Part shown: piece by piece, positions 8,308 through 18,297 of the stretch
Layout of the letters: each line of letters starts with the position of its first letter
How positions within the stretch are numbered: the stretch's first letter is position 1
Assembly (NCBI RefSeq): GCF_004348975.1
Contig: NZ_SMFP01000006.1
Coordinates: forward strand, 1-64,000
DNA: 64,000 bases
Source: Antarcticimicrobium sediminis
GTDB lineage: Bacteria > Pseudomonadota > Alphaproteobacteria > Rhodobacterales > Rhodobacteraceae
Direction of reading: 5' to 3'
The notes under the pieces: generated by a model
Databases searched by the model: none
What the model saw: only the letters and a program-made list of their open reading frames with translations
Told to the model about the DNA's origin: nothing
Program-made: the position numbers and the translations under genes

Positions 8308-8863
8308 TACTGCAACCTATACCCCGCGTCTGAAGGCGCAGTATGTCGAAACTATCCGGGCCGCTTTGAAAGAAGAGTTCGGGTATAAGAACGTCATGCA
8401 GATTCCGCGTCTGGACAAGATCGTCCTGAACATCGGCTGTGGTGCCGAGGCGGTCCGTGACAGCAAGAAGGCGAAATCGGCTCAGGAAGATCTGACCGCT
8501 ATCGCTGGCCAGCTGGCTGTTGTGACCCGCGCCAAGAAATCCATCGCCGGTTTTCGCGTTCGCGAAGACATGCCGTTGGGCACCAAGGTGACCCTGCGCG
8601 GTGACCGGATGTATGAATTCCTTGATCGTCTGATCACCGTCGCAATGCCCCGCGTCCGCGACTTTCGTGGTGTTTCGGGCAAGTCGTTCGATGGCCGTGG
8701 CAACTATGCCATGGGCATGAAGGAACACATCGTGTTCCCCGAGATCGACTTCGACAAGGTCGACGAGACCTGGGGGATGGATATCATCATCACCACCACT
8801 GCGGATACCGACGCGGAAGCAAAATCGCTGTTGAAGCATTTCAACATGCCGTTCAATAGCTGA
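8300..8863 (+). CDS. rplE: 50S ribosomal protein L5
   Basis: L5 (uL5) binds 5S rRNA and contacts the P-site tRNA. The 187-aa product has the family features [17 protein letters not shown] near residue 33, [20 protein letters not shown], and [20 protein letters not shown], and ends with [14 protein letters not shown] 8300 lies inside the last codons of rplX (8-nt overlap). It is followed by rpsN after 18 bp. Confidence 0.98.
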   Translation: MLDTATYTPRLKAQYVETIRAALKEEFGYKNVMQIPRLDKIVLNIGCGAEAVRDSKKAKSAQEDLTAIAGQLAVVTRAKKSIAGFRVREDMPLGTKVTLRGDRMYEFLDRLITVAMPRVRDFRGVSGKSFDGRGNYAMGMKEHIVFPEIDFDKVDETWGMDIIITTTADTDAEAKSLLKHFNMPFNS

Positions 8864-8881
8864 TCGCGGGAAGGAATAGAC

Positions 8882-9187
8882 ATGGCTAAAAAAGCAATGA
8901 TCGAACGCGAGAAGAAGCGCGAACGGCTGGTGGCGATTTACGCCGAAAAGCGGGCCGCGCTGAAAGAAATCGCGAAAGACGACAGCCTCCCGATGGAAGA
9001 GCGTTTCAAAGCGCGTCTGAAACTGGCGAAACTGCCGCGCAACAGTTCGGCCACCCGGCTGCACAACCGCTGCCAACTCACCGGGCGTCCGCACGCCTAT
9101 TACCGCAAAATGAAAGTCTCGCGGATCGCCCTGCGGGATCTGGGCTCGAATGGCCAGATTCCCGGCTTGGTGAAGTCGAGCTGGTAA
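8882..9187 (+). CDS. rpsN: 30S ribosomal protein S14 (zinc-free type)
   Basis: S14 (uS14) is a 30S head protein. The 101-aa product is the long, zinc-independent form. It lacks the CxxC pairs of the short zinc-ribbon paralogue and has [24 protein letters not shown], shown here as [19 protein letters not shown], followed by the C-terminal [11 protein letters not shown]. The start ATG 8882 follows GGAAGGAATAG. Its place between rplE and rpsH is standard. Confidence 0.98.
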   Translation: MAKKAMIEREKKRERLVAIYAEKRAALKEIAKDDSLPMEERFKARLKLAKLPRNSSATRLHNRCQLTGRPHAYYRKMKVSRIALRDLGSNGQIPGLVKSSW

Positions 9188-9200
9188 GGAGGGCATAGAG

Positions 9201-9593
9201 ATGAACGATCCTATCGGCGATATGCTCACCCGTATCCGCAACTCGCAGATGCGCGGCAAAAGCACCGTGATCACGCCCGCGTCCAAGCTTCGCGCTTGGG
9301 TGCTCGACGTGCTGGCGGACGAAGGTTATATCCGTGGCTATGAAGAGCTGACCGGCGCTAACGGTCATCCGGCCTTGGAAATCAGCCTGAAGTACTTCGA
9401 AGGCGATCCTGTCATTCGCGAGATCAAACGGGTTTCGACCCCTGGTCGTCGCGTCTACATGGGCGTCAAGGACATTCCGTCGGTCCGTCAGGGCCTGGGC
9501 GTGTCGATTGTCTCCACCCCCAAGGGTGTGATGTCGGATGCAAAAGCACGCAGCGCCAATGTTGGCGGTGAAGTGCTCTGCACCGTATTCTAA
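9201..9593 (+). CDS. rpsH: 30S ribosomal protein S8
   Basis: S8 (uS8) is a primary 16S rRNA-binding protein and, in E. coli, the translational repressor of the spc operon. The 130-aa product begins [20 protein letters not shown] and ends with the family signature [23 protein letters not shown] (shown here as [14 protein letters not shown] and VGGEVLC). AAGGAGGG precedes ATG 9201. rplF follows after 11 bp with its own AAGGAGG. Confidence 0.98.
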   Translation: MNDPIGDMLTRIRNSQMRGKSTVITPASKLRAWVLDVLADEGYIRGYEELTGANGHPALEISLKYFEGDPVIREIKRVSTPGRRVYMGVKDIPSVRQGLGVSIVSTPKGVMSDAKARSANVGGEVLCTVF

Positions 9594-9604
9594 GGAGGTC
9601 AGAC

Positions 9605-10138
9605 ATGTCTCGTATCGGAAAACGGCCGGTCGAACTGCCCAGTGGCGTAACCGCCAGCGTGTCGGGCCAGACCGTCGAAGTGAAGGGGCCGAAAGGCACC
9701 CGGACCTTTAACGCGACTGACGATGTCAGCCTCAGCGTTGACGGTAACCTTGTGCTGGTCGAGCCGCGTGGCAAATCCAAGCGCGCCCGTCAGCAGTGGG
9801 GGATGTCCCGCACCCAGATCGCCAACTTGGTGACCGGGGTGACACAGGGCTTCAAGAAAGAGCTGGAAATTCAAGGTGTGGGTTACAGGGCGCAGATGCA
9901 GGGCAATGTCCTGAAGCTGAACCTGGGCCTGAGCCATGACGTGAATTTCGAGCCTCCCGAAGGGGTGACCGTCACCGCGCCCAAGCAGACCGAGATCGTT
10001 GTCGAAGGCATTGATCAGCAGCTGGTCGGTCAGGTCGCAGCGAACATTCGCCAATGGCGCCGCCCCGAACCCTATAAGGGCAAGGGCATCCGCTATAAGG
10101 GTGAATATATCTTCCGCAAGGAAGGCAAGAAGAAGTAA
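9605..10138 (+). CDS. rplF: 50S ribosomal protein L6
   Basis: L6 (uL6) lies near the factor-binding site beside the sarcin-ricin loop. The 177-aa product has two L6 folds. It opens [15 protein letters not shown], contains [16 protein letters not shown] and [16 protein letters not shown], and ends with the second-domain signature [18 protein letters not shown]. Length and order are normal. A strong AAGGAGGT ribosome-binding site precedes it. Confidence 0.98.
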   Translation: MSRIGKRPVELPSGVTASVSGQTVEVKGPKGTRTFNATDDVSLSVDGNLVLVEPRGKSKRARQQWGMSRTQIANLVTGVTQGFKKELEIQGVGYRAQMQGNVLKLNLGLSHDVNFEPPEGVTVTAPKQTEIVVEGIDQQLVGQVAANIRQWRRPEPYKGKGIRYKGEYIFRKEGKKK

Positions 10139-10149
10139 GGACGCACAAG

Positions 10150-10509
10150 ATGGCAAACAGCAAAAGAACCCTGTTTCTGAAGCGCCGCCTGCGCGTTCGG
10201 AACAAACTCCGCAAGGTCAACGTCGGGCGCGCGCGCCTGTCGGTGCACCGCTCGAACAAGAACATCAGCGTTCAGCTGATCGACGACGTGCGTGGCGTGA
10301 CCTTGGCCTCGGCCTCGACCCTGGAAAAAGATCTGGGCTTCGTTGGCAAGAAAAACGTCGAAGCGGCTGCCAAGGTGGGCGCGGTTATTGCCGAGCGTGC
10401 CAAGAAGGCTGGCGTCGAAGAAGCGTATTTCGACCGTGGCGGCTTCCTCTTTCATGGCAAGGTGAAGGCTCTGGCCGACGCTGCGCGTGAAGGCGGTTTG
10501 AAAATCTAA
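10150..10509 (+). CDS. rplR: 50S ribosomal protein L18
   Basis: L18 (uL18) binds 5S rRNA with L5 and L25. The 119-aa product has [30 protein letters not shown] in its N-terminal half (shown here as [16 protein letters not shown]) and the typical end [24 protein letters not shown], of which [20 protein letters not shown] is most conserved. A stem-loop occupies the 106-bp gap to rpsE. Confidence 0.97.
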   Translation: MANSKRTLFLKRRLRVRNKLRKVNVGRARLSVHRSNKNISVQLIDDVRGVTLASASTLEKDLGFVGKKNVEAAAKVGAVIAERAKKAGVEEAYFDRGGFLFHGKVKALADAAREGGLKI

Positions 10510-10514
10510 AGTGT

Positions 10515-10536
10515 AGGCGGCCTTTCGGGGCCGCCT
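10515..10536 (+). other. Stem-loop between rplR and rpsE
   Basis: A perfect 8-bp GC stem (10515-10522 with 10529-10536) closes a 6-nt loop just after the rplR stop. There is no T run, so it is more likely a processing or stability element than a terminator within the operon. Confidence 0.5.
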
Positions 10537-10615
10537 CGATGATCCGGGAGCGGTTACGCTCACCTGGATTGATATCTGAACGGTGCCTTTGGTGCCGGTG
10601 ATGAAGGAGGCCAAC

Positions 10616-11182
10616 ATGGCCAGAGAACCCCACCGGGGCGGGCGTCGCGATCGCGACGAGACCCCCGAATTCGCAGATCGCTTGGTTGCGATCAACCGCG
10701 TGTCCAAGACCGTCAAAGGCGGTAAGCGTTTTGGCTTTGCCGCGCTTGTCGTTGTTGGCGATCAAAAAGGCCGCGTCGGTTTTGGCAAGGGTAAAGCCAA
10801 AGAGGTGCCCGAAGCGATCCGTAAGGCCACCGAAGCTGCCAAGCGCAACATGATCCGCGTGCCGCTGCGCGAGGGCCGGACCCTGCATCACGACATGCAA
10901 GGCCGTTGGGGCGCAGGCAAGGTTGTCATGCGCACCGCACCGGAAGGGACCGGGATCATCGCCGGTGGTCCGATGCGCGCCGTGTTCGAGATGCTTGGCA
11001 TCAAAGACGTGGTGTCCAAGTCGATCGGGTCGCAAAACCCCTACAACATGATCCGCGCCACCCTGAACGGCCTGACGAAAGAGCAGTCGCCGCGTCTGGT
11101 CGCGCAACGCCGCGGTAAAAAGGTCGCTGATATCCTGCCCAAGCGGGAAGAAGCCCCTGCAGCCGTCGCAGAGGAGGCCTGA
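10616..11182 (+). CDS. rpsE: 30S ribosomal protein S5
   Basis: S5 (uS5) works in decoding fidelity and mRNA unwinding. The 188-aa product has the S5 double-stranded RNA-binding domain with [23 protein letters not shown] and the C-terminal domain with [16 protein letters not shown] and [19 protein letters not shown]. The reading frame is open from a GTG at 10583, but ATG 10616 is chosen because an AAGGAGG site sits 5 nt before it and the protein then starts MAREPHRGG, as in relatives. A short Ala/Glu-rich tail ends it. Confidence 0.97.
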   Translation: MAREPHRGGRRDRDETPEFADRLVAINRVSKTVKGGKRFGFAALVVVGDQKGRVGFGKGKAKEVPEAIRKATEAAKRNMIRVPLREGRTLHHDMQGRWGAGKVVMRTAPEGTGIIAGGPMRAVFEMLGIKDVVSKSIGSQNPYNMIRATLNGLTKEQSPRLVAQRRGKKVADILPKREEAPAAVAEEA

Positions 11183-11185
11183 TCC

Positions 11186-11374
11186 ATGGCCAAGACCATT
11201 GTCGTTAAACAGATCGGTTCGCCGATCCGCCGTCCTGCCAAACAGCGTCAGACGCTGATCGGGCTGGGCCTGAACAAGATGCACAAAACCCGCGAGCTTG
11301 AGGATACCCCCTCGATCCGCGGCATGGTTCGCAAGATCCCGCATCTGGTGGAAATCGTCGAAGAGCGCGACTAA
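11186..11374 (+). CDS. rpmD: 50S ribosomal protein L30
   Basis: L30 (uL30) is a small large-subunit protein. The 62-aa product starts [23 protein letters not shown] and has the family helix [22 protein letters not shown], here given as [20 protein letters not shown]. It lies 3 bp after rpsE. In most bacteria rplO and secY follow, but here an intrinsic terminator and an oppositely oriented catabolic gene follow, so the spc operon stops. Confidence 0.97.
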   Translation: MAKTIVVKQIGSPIRRPAKQRQTLIGLGLNKMHKTRELEDTPSIRGMVRKIPHLVEIVEERD

Positions 11375-11398
11375 GCCGCTTCTCGACCGTCCAAAGAG

Positions 11399-11428
11399 AA
11401 CGCCCCGGTTTCACGACCGGGGCGTTTT
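11399..11428 (+). terminator. Intrinsic terminator after rpmD
   Basis: A perfect 11-bp stem (11399-11409 with 11416-11426) is followed by a run of five T from 11425. It ends the rpmC-rpmD transcript and may also act on the convergent hyuB transcript. Confidence 0.9.
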
Positions 11429-11480
11429 TCGTTTTGGGGAGTTTGTGGCGCGAAATGTACGGTTTGCCTGCGGCGCAGTC

Positions 11481-13220
11481 TCAGCGCCCGCGCAACCGCG
11501 CAGTTGCCACTGCATCCACGACCGGCGGCGTGCCGGTGAGTGCGACGCCGAACAGCTCTGCCGCCTGTGCCGGGGTATAGCGCCCCATCTCGACGTCATA
11601 GCGCACGGCCTCGGGGGAACGGGTCAGCGGGTCGCCATAGCCGCCGCCGCCGGGGGTGCGCACATGCACCCGGTCCCCGGGGGCAAGCGGAATATCCTGA
11701 TCCTTGGACAGGTGCGGCGGGGTATAGGCGACACCGTCACGCCAGACCGTCACCCGGTTCACCGCGCCGTCACCGCCGCCCAGCACGCCCTGTGGCCCGG
11801 TGCGGCCGTGATCCATGACAAAGCTTGCGCGCGCATCGCCCCGGCGCAACTCGACCTCGTAATCAAGGCCGAAGCCGCCGCGATGGAACCCGGCCCCGCC
11901 AGAGCCTTCGTGCAGGGCATAACGGTGATAGAGCACCGGAAAGGCCTGCTCCATGATCTCGACCGGGGGCGCCTTTGAGATGCCGATGGTGGAACAGCCG
12001 TTGGACAGCCCGTCATGGTCTGCATTGCCCCCATAGCCGCCGCCTGAGATCTGGTACATCACGAAATCCCGCCCGCGTTCCGGGTCGTGGCCGCCGAGCG
12101 CGAAATTGCCGCTGGTGCCCGCAGGCGCGGCGGTGACGCGATCGGGCAGCGGTGTGACAAGCGCGGCAAAGACCGCCTCGGCGATCCGTTGCGACACCTC
12201 GGCGGCGCAGCCCGAGACCGGGCGCGGATACTGGGCGTCAAGGAAGGTGCCCTCGATCCCCGTCACCTCCAGCGGCTCAAACGCGCCGGCGCTCATCGGC
12301 ACCTCGGGGAAGATATGGCGCATGGCGAGATAGACCGCGCTGAGCGTGGTGGCGCGGACTGAATTCATCGGCCCGGCGCAGGGGGCGCTGGAGCCGGTAA
12401 AATCAAAGCTGAGGGTTTCGCCCTTGCGGGTGACGCGCAGCGCGATTTCAAGCGGTTCATTCACCACCCCGTCGCTGTCGATCCATGCTTTCGCGCAGTA
12501 GCTGCCTTCGGGAATATCCGCGATGAAGGCGCGCATCTGGATCGCGGCGCGGCGGCGCAGCTCTTCGATCGCCTCGCTCACGGTGTCGTCGCCGTAGCGG
12601 TCCATCAGCTCGTTCAGCCGGGCCTCACCCACCAACAGGGCGGCGGCCTGTGCCTTGACGTCGCCGATGCGCTGGTCGGCGACGCGGATATTTGAGCAGA
12701 TGATGGCATAGATCTCGCTGTCCATTTCGCCCTGTTTGAACAGGCGCACCGGTGGCAGCCGCAGCCCCTCCTGTTCGACCGCCGTGGCCGAGGCGGAAAA
12801 TCCGCCGGGCACAGAGCCGCCGGTATCGGGCCAGTGGCCGGTGTTGGACAGCCAGCAATACAGTGCGCCGTTACGATAGAACGGCATGGCAAAGCGCACG
12901 TCCATCAGATGGGTGCCGCCGAGATAGGGGTCGTTGACGATATAGATGTCGCCCGGTTGCGGTGCCGGAGTGACGCCTTGTTCGATCCGTTCCACAAGGA
13001 TGCGGGTCGATTCCTGCATGGTGCCGACAAAAACTGGCAGCCCGCCCGCGCCTTGGGCGATCAGCGCCCCGTCTTTCGCCGCATAGATGCCGTCGGATCG
13101 GTCGTTGGCCTCGGCGATCACCGGAGAGAAGGCGGCGCGTGAAAACGTCAGGTCCATTTCATCGCAGACCTGTTGTAGCCCGGCTTGAATGACCGAAAGG
13201 GTGATGGGATCGAGGCTCAT
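11481..13220 (-). CDS. Hydantoinase B/oxoprolinase family protein (HyuB-like)
   Basis: The 579-aa product belongs to the hydantoinase B/oxoprolinase family, whose members form the beta subunit of ATP-dependent N-methylhydantoinases, acetophenone carboxylases and 5-oxoprolinases. Visible family segments are AFSPVIAEANDRSDGIYA near residue 30, the metal-region motif GDIYIVNDPYLGGTHLMD, TGHWPDTGGSVPGG, and the C-terminal glycine-rich GGGGYGDPLTRSPE. Its start overlaps the end of the hyuA-like gene by 4 nt, so the pair is one operon. The substrate is not determinable from sequence. The adjacent divergent ABC transporter suggests an imported amide or cyclic imide. Confidence 0.93.
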   Translation of the reverse strand: MSLDPITLSVIQAGLQQVCDEMDLTFSRAAFSPVIAEANDRSDGIYAAKDGALIAQGAGGLPVFVGTMQESTRILVERIEQGVTPAPQPGDIYIVNDPYLGGTHLMDVRFAMPFYRNGALYCWLSNTGHWPDTGGSVPGGFSASATAVEQEGLRLPPVRLFKQGEMDSEIYAIICSNIRVADQRIGDVKAQAAALLVGEARLNELMDRYGDDTVSEAIEELRRRAAIQMRAFIADIPEGSYCAKAWIDSDGVVNEPLEIALRVTRKGETLSFDFTGSSAPCAGPMNSVRATTLSAVYLAMRHIFPEVPMSAGAFEPLEVTGIEGTFLDAQYPRPVSGCAAEVSQRIAEAVFAALVTPLPDRVTAAPAGTSGNFALGGHDPERGRDFVMYQISGGGYGGNADHDGLSNGCSTIGISKAPPVEIMEQAFPVLYHRYALHEGSGGAGFHRGGFGLDYEVELRRGDARASFVMDHGRTGPQGVLGGGDGAVNRVTVWRDGVAYTPPHLSKDQDIPLAPGDRVHVRTPGGGGYGDPLTRSPEAVRYDVEMGRYTPAQAAELFGVALTGTPPVVDAVATARLRGR

Positions 13221-15292
13221 GCGGCACCTCCTATCTGCACGATGATATTACCGTCGGCGTCGCCGCTGGCGTGGTCGCCCGGCTCGATCAAAAGGGTGGT
13301 GTCCATCTGTTGCACGATGGCGGGGCCAGTGATGGCAAAGCCTTGCGGCAGGTGGTCGCGCCAATAGACCGGGGTATCGTGCCAACCACCGCCCACGTCG
13401 CCCTCGGCGAACCAGACCGGACGCCGGGTCATCACGGCCTCCTCCAGCGTTTGCTTGCGTTGCGCGGGGTCGATCAGCGCCGAGAGGTCAAGCTCGGCGC
13501 GTGCCCCGATGACCGAGCAGTTGGCATTGACCAGATTTGCGCGAATGTCGTCCAGCGCCACGTGGAAGCGTTTGAAATAGGCCGCCTCGAACAGCTGTTG
13601 CAGGGTCTCGGCGTCAACGTCGGGGCGATCAAGCGGCACCCGCAGCAGATGGGTCTGGCCCTGAAACTGCATATCGACGCTGTATAGGCGGCGAATCGTG
13701 CGGATCTCGATGTTTTCGCGGGCGATCAGCGCCTCGCCCTCGGTTGTTTGGTCGGCAAAGACCCGGTGCAGATCGGCGGGGTCCAGCCGGTGCAGCGGGG
13801 TGTTGAGCGTGGTTACGAAATCATGGCGCAGATCGGCCACGACGCAGCCCAATGCGTTGGTGATGCCGGGGCGGGCCGGGACCAGAACGCGGGGGATCGA
13901 CAGCTCGCGTGCCAAGGCCGTGGCATGCAGCGGCCCGGCGCCGCCAAAGGCAAACAGGGCAAAGTCGCGCGGATCGGCCCCGAGCGAGACCGAGACCATG
14001 CGGATCGCGCCGGCCATCTTGGTGTTGGCGACGCGGATCACCGCCGCCGCCGCCCCGGTGGCCTCCAGCCCCAGCGGCGTGCCCAGTTCGCGGGCGAAGA
14101 TATCGCGCACGTGATCGAGGGAAATCCCGCCCTCGACCGCGTTGAGCCCCGCCGGATCAAGTCGGCCCAGCAACAGGTTGGCATCCGAGATCGTCGGGCG
14201 TTCGCCGCCTCGGCCATAGCAGATCGGCCCGGGGGTGGCGCCCGCGCTTTGTGGGCCAACCTCCAGCAGCCCCGCCGGTGTCACCCGCGCGATGGAGCCG
14301 CCCCCGGCGCCAACGGTGCGCACATCGACCATCGGCACGTGGATCGGCATAGCATATTCGAGTTCGATCTCGTTCGAGACGGTCGGCTCGGCACTGCGGA
14401 TCAGCGCCACGTCGGTCGAGGTGCCGCCCATGTCATAGGTGATCAGGTTCTCATGGCCCGACCGGCGCCCGGTATAGGCCGCCGCCATCACGCCCGACGC
14501 GGGGCCGGACATTACCGTCTTGGCGGCCTCCTGCGCCACGCGGGCGGCGCTGACCATGCCGCCATTGCCGTTCATCACCAGCACCTCGCCCTGATAGCCG
14601 CCCTCGGCCAGATGCTCGGTGAGGCGGCGAATATAGCGGTCGAGCAGCGGCTGGACCGAGGCATTGACGGCGGCGGTGACGCCGCGCTCGAACTCGCGGC
14701 TTTCGGACAGCAGCGCGTGTCCCATGGTGATGTGATCACTGGGCCAGATCGCGCGCAGGATCTCGGCCGCGCGTTGTTCATGCGCGGGGTTGGCATAGGC
14801 GTGCAGGAAATGGATCACCAGTGATTCGCAGCCCTCTGCGATCAACTGATGACCGGCGGCGATCAGGGTATCCTCGTCCAGCGGGATCAGCACCGCGCCA
14901 GAGGCATCCATCCGCTCAGTCACCTCAAGGCGCAGGTTGCGCGGGATCAACGGGGTGAAGTTGCCCTTCATCCCATAGGCCTGCGGGCGGGTGCGGCGGC
15001 CCAGTTCCAGCACGTCGCGAAAGCCCTGCGTGGTGATCAGCCCGGTTTTGGACAGCTTGCGTTCCAGCACCGCGTTGGTGGTGGTGGTGGTGCCATGCAC
15101 GATCAGCCTCAGCTTTGGCAGGTCACAGCCCGCCTCGCGCAGGGCGTTGAGAACGCCGTGGGCCTGATTGTCGAGCGTGCTGGCGACCTTGGCCAGCCGC
15201 ACCCGCCCGGTGCTTGGATCAAGCTCGACCAGATCGGTGAAGGTTCCACCGACATCAACGCCCACCACCGCGCCCGAGGTTTCGCCTGTCAT
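13217..15292 (-). CDS. Hydantoinase A/oxoprolinase family protein (HyuA-like)
   Basis: The 691-aa product is the ATP-binding alpha partner of the HyuB-like protein. It has the N-terminal ASKHA-fold phosphate motif GVDVGGTFTD at residues 11-20 and the family motifs VHGTTTTTNAVLERKLSKTG, YDMGGTSTDVALI and FGGAGPLHATALARELSI. The frame stays open to 15445, but ATG 15292 is chosen because the ASKHA motif then begins close to the N-terminus as in relatives. The ribosome-binding site there (GGCGGGG) is weak, so the start is uncertain. It is divergent from the membrane protein gene at 15461. Confidence 0.92.
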   Translation of the reverse strand: MTGETSGAVVGVDVGGTFTDLVELDPSTGRVRLAKVASTLDNQAHGVLNALREAGCDLPKLRLIVHGTTTTTNAVLERKLSKTGLITTQGFRDVLELGRRTRPQAYGMKGNFTPLIPRNLRLEVTERMDASGAVLIPLDEDTLIAAGHQLIAEGCESLVIHFLHAYANPAHEQRAAEILRAIWPSDHITMGHALLSESREFERGVTAAVNASVQPLLDRYIRRLTEHLAEGGYQGEVLVMNGNGGMVSAARVAQEAAKTVMSGPASGVMAAAYTGRRSGHENLITYDMGGTSTDVALIRSAEPTVSNEIELEYAMPIHVPMVDVRTVGAGGGSIARVTPAGLLEVGPQSAGATPGPICYGRGGERPTISDANLLLGRLDPAGLNAVEGGISLDHVRDIFARELGTPLGLEATGAAAAVIRVANTKMAGAIRMVSVSLGADPRDFALFAFGGAGPLHATALARELSIPRVLVPARPGITNALGCVVADLRHDFVTTLNTPLHRLDPADLHRVFADQTTEGEALIARENIEIRTIRRLYSVDMQFQGQTHLLRVPLDRPDVDAETLQQLFEAAYFKRFHVALDDIRANLVNANCSVIGARAELDLSALIDPAQRKQTLEEAVMTRRPVWFAEGDVGGGWHDTPVYWRDHLPQGFAITGPAIVQQMDTTLLIEPGDHASGDADGNIIVQIGGAA

Positions 15293-15460
15293 GTTTGCCC
15301 CGCCAAAATTGTTCGCAGACAAATGATCATCGCAAGCGGGCGGTGCTGTCAACGCCGCGCCCGAGCGATACGGGCCGATTGAGGGGGCAAAAACCGTCAG
15401 CCAGAGGTTTTGCGGGCGCAAGCGGCTTCCCTTTGGAGGAGGCATGGGTAATATCGCGCC

Positions 15461-16876
15461 ATGAAATCAACCGTTCAGACAGGTCATATCCGAAGGATGG
15501 CGCGTATCGCGCTTGCCGCCGGTCTGGTGGTGGCGGGGGCTGGGGCGGCGCTGGCCCATGCCACCGAAGGCGGGCTGGTGCTGTTGCTGCCGACCGATGT
15601 CTATACGGCGGCGGGGGCGGCGGCGGTGGCGCTGACCGTGGTCTTGATGGCGGTGCTGCCCGAGCGGGTCGCGTCGTGGTTGTTCACGCCGCTGACGCTG
15701 GTGCCGCTGCCGCTCACCCGGTTGCCGCAGATCACAAGCATGTTGGTGGCGCTGGTCTTCCTGTCGCTGGTCTGGACCGGCCTTTCCGGTCCGCGCGACC
15801 CGATGGAAAACCCGTTGACGCTGGGGATTTGGACCGGGTTCTGGATCATCCTTGTCACGGTTCAGGGGCTGGCCTTTGACATCTGGCGCTGGGTCAATCC
15901 CTGGCTTGGACCGGCGGCCATGTTGCGGGGGTTGGGGGTGCGCCAGATGCTGCCGCTGCCGGTGCGGCTGGGCTATGCGCCTGCGATCCTTACCTTTCTG
16001 GCCTTTGCCGCCTTTCTGATGGCGGATCCGGCCCCCGCCGATCCAGAACGGCTGGCGCGGTTCGGTGGTCTTTATTGGCTATTGAATCTGGTGGCGGTGC
16101 TGGTGTTCGGGCCGCGCTGGTTGGGCCGGGGCGAGGGGATCACGCTTTTGATGCGCAGCTATGCCCGGATGAGCATCATGACACGTCGTGCCGGGCGGTT
16201 GGCGCTGGGGCTGAGCGGCTGGCAGGTGCTGCGCACACGGGTGCCGCGCGGTGGTTGGGCCGGGTTCATGCTGGTGATTCTGGCCTGCGGCAGTTTCGAC
16301 GGGGTGAACGAGACATTCTGGTGGCTTAATGTTCTGGGCCTCAACCCGTTGGAGTTTCCGGGTCGCTCGGCGGTGGTCTGGCAGAATCTGGCCGGGTTGT
16401 TGGCGGCCAATGTATTGCTGGTGGCGATCTTCGCGGCAACGATCAAGGCCGGGTTGCTGCTGAATCAGTCGCCGCTAAAGTTGCGCGAGGCGGTGCGGTT
16501 GTTCGCGCCGACCATCCTGCCGATCGCACTGGGCTATCACATTGCACATTATTACAGCGCCTTTCTGGTTGAGGGGCAGTATCTTTGGGTGATGATCGAG
16601 GGGCTGGTGGGCATCCCCCATGAGGGGCCGGGGCATGCGCATCATATCACCACCGGGTTTTTCAACACGACCGACAGCATGCGCCGAATCTGGCTGACAC
16701 AGGCGGGCGCAGTGGTGCTGGGCCATGTGACGGCGGTGATTCTGGCCCATGCCGTCGCGCTCAGGGTTTTCGGCACCGCGCGCCGCGCGTTGCTGAGCCA
16801 GGCCCCGCTGGCCCTGTTCATGATCGCGTACACATTTTTCGGGCTTTGGCTGCTCGCTTCGCCGCGCGGGCTTTGA
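15461..16876 (+). CDS. Polytopic membrane protein of unknown function
   Basis: The 471-aa product has a likely N-terminal signal or first membrane segment (residues 13-32), then about ten further hydrophobic segments. Candidates for conserved positions include SFDGVNETFWWLNVLG, GYHIAHYYSAFLVEGQY and IPHEGPGHAHHITTGFF. The last is rich in His and could bind metal. I recognise no named family. The gene is divergent from hyuAB and 115 bp upstream of the first ABC operon on the same strand. That context hints at transport or membrane redox, but the function is unassigned. Confidence 0.85.
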   Translation: MKSTVQTGHIRRMARIALAAGLVVAGAGAALAHATEGGLVLLLPTDVYTAAGAAAVALTVVLMAVLPERVASWLFTPLTLVPLPLTRLPQITSMLVALVFLSLVWTGLSGPRDPMENPLTLGIWTGFWIILVTVQGLAFDIWRWVNPWLGPAAMLRGLGVRQMLPLPVRLGYAPAILTFLAFAAFLMADPAPADPERLARFGGLYWLLNLVAVLVFGPRWLGRGEGITLLMRSYARMSIMTRRAGRLALGLSGWQVLRTRVPRGGWAGFMLVILACGSFDGVNETFWWLNVLGLNPLEFPGRSAVVWQNLAGLLAANVLLVAIFAATIKAGLLLNQSPLKLREAVRLFAPTILPIALGYHIAHYYSAFLVEGQYLWVMIEGLVGIPHEGPGHAHHITTGFFNTTDSMRRIWLTQAGAVVLGHVTAVILAHAVALRVFGTARRALLSQAPLALFMIAYTFFGLWLLASPRGL

Positions 16877-16991
16877 GAGCGCGCGCAAAAAACTGGACAG
16901 ATGATCTGTGCCTTTGCACAGTAGCAGCAATAAAAATCGCGGAAGTGGCGGCGAGAGGGTCGCCCGGTTTCCGAGGAAAAGGGGACGTGAC

Positions 16992-18287
16992 ATGACCAGC
17001 AACAAGACCACCAAGCAGCCCGGGACGACACGGCGCGGCGCGCTGAAGACGCTGGCGGCCGGGGCTGCGGCCAGCACCCTGCCGCTTTGGGCACGCTATG
17101 CCGGGGCGCAGACCGCTGAACCGATCCGCGTCGGGTTCCAGATGCACCGCACCGGCATCGGCGCTGCCTATGGTCGCTGGTACGGGCGCACCACCGAGGC
17201 CGCCGCACGGCTGATCAACGAGGCGGGCGGCATCAATGGCCGACCGCTGGAGATCGTGGTCGAGGATGACGGAACCGACCCCAAGCGCGGTGCCGAGGTG
17301 GTCGAGAAATTCGCCACCCAGCACAAATGCGATGTCGGGTTCGGCACGCTGTTTTCCCATGTGGTGAACGGGTCAGCCCCGCGGGCCGGTGAGCTGAAGC
17401 TGCCCTATTTCATCGTGTCCGAGGGCCATCAGCTCGCCTCCGGGGGGCTCAACCGCTATACGCTTCAGCCCGGCATGACCGACGTGAAAAGCCAGGTGCA
17501 GGCGATGGCGCCCTTTGTCGCCTCGAACCTTGGCAAGAAGGTCACGATGATCTTCCCCGACTATGCCTTTGGCCACGACCATCGCGATTATTTCTCGGAG
17601 GCGATCGAGGCGCAGGGCGGCGAAGTGGTGGCAAAGCTGGCGATCCCGCCGACCGAGACCTCGTTTACCAAGTATTTCCCCAAGATCCCGCGCGAAACCG
17701 AGGTGATCTATCACGTGATGGTGGGGCCGGCGGTGCTGACCTTTGTCAAGGAAATGGGCGAATTCTTTGGCCCGTCGCGGCCCGAGCTGTTCGGCTTTAT
17801 CGACAGCCTCGAAGCGGTCGATATCACCAGCCCGGGGCTGGAGTTTCTTGACGGCTCGCATTTCTGGGAAGGCATGCCGCGCTATGCCCAGCCTGATCAG
17901 TCGCCCTATGACAAGTTCTATCGCGAACAGGTCGGGGTGGATGCCAACGGCGCCTCGCTGAACGATTCAAGGGATGTGTCGACCTATGCCCATATGTTCG
18001 GCTGCTGGGAGACCCTTTATATCATCAAGGCCGGGATGGAGGCTGCGAATTACCAGGGGCCGAAAGATCGCCAGGCGCTGATCGAGGCGGTCGAGGCGAT
18101 GACCGACATGCCACATTCCAACGAGCATCCGCAGGGCGCCAAGATCTTTAACGGCAAGACCCACCAGGGGTTCGGCCCGCAATACATCAGCAAGCTGGAG
18201 GGCGGGATGCTCAAGGTTCAGCACACCACCTCGATCGAGGACACGTTCTATCCCGACGAAGTGGATTACACGACACAGTCGTTCTGA
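16992..18287 (+). CDS. HAAT-family ABC transporter substrate-binding protein (amino-acid/amide type), Tat signal
   Basis: The 431-aa product is a Peripla_BP_6-type periplasmic binding protein. The N-terminus has a twin-arginine motif (TRRGALK, Arg14-Arg15) followed by an Ala-rich hydrophobic stretch and likely cleavage after AGA near residue 40, so export by Tat is predicted. The mature part starts EPIRVGFQMHRTGIG, with the two-lobe pattern of Leu/Ile/Val- and amide-binding proteins. ATG 16992 is chosen over an earlier in-frame start because the signal then lies at the N-terminus and AGGAAAAGGGG precedes it. It heads the operon 16992-21639. The ligand is unknown. Confidence 0.9.
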   Translation: MTSNKTTKQPGTTRRGALKTLAAGAAASTLPLWARYAGAQTAEPIRVGFQMHRTGIGAAYGRWYGRTTEAAARLINEAGGINGRPLEIVVEDDGTDPKRGAEVVEKFATQHKCDVGFGTLFSHVVNGSAPRAGELKLPYFIVSEGHQLASGGLNRYTLQPGMTDVKSQVQAMAPFVASNLGKKVTMIFPDYAFGHDHRDYFSEAIEAQGGEVVAKLAIPPTETSFTKYFPKIPRETEVIYHVMVGPAVLTFVKEMGEFFGPSRPELFGFIDSLEAVDITSPGLEFLDGSHFWEGMPRYAQPDQSPYDKFYREQVGVDANGASLNDSRDVSTYAHMFGCWETLYIIKAGMEAANYQGPKDRQALIEAVEAMTDMPHSNEHPQGAKIFNGKTHQGFGPQYISKLEGGMLKVQHTTSIEDTFYPDEVDYTTQSF

Positions 18288-18297
18288 CCGATTGGAG

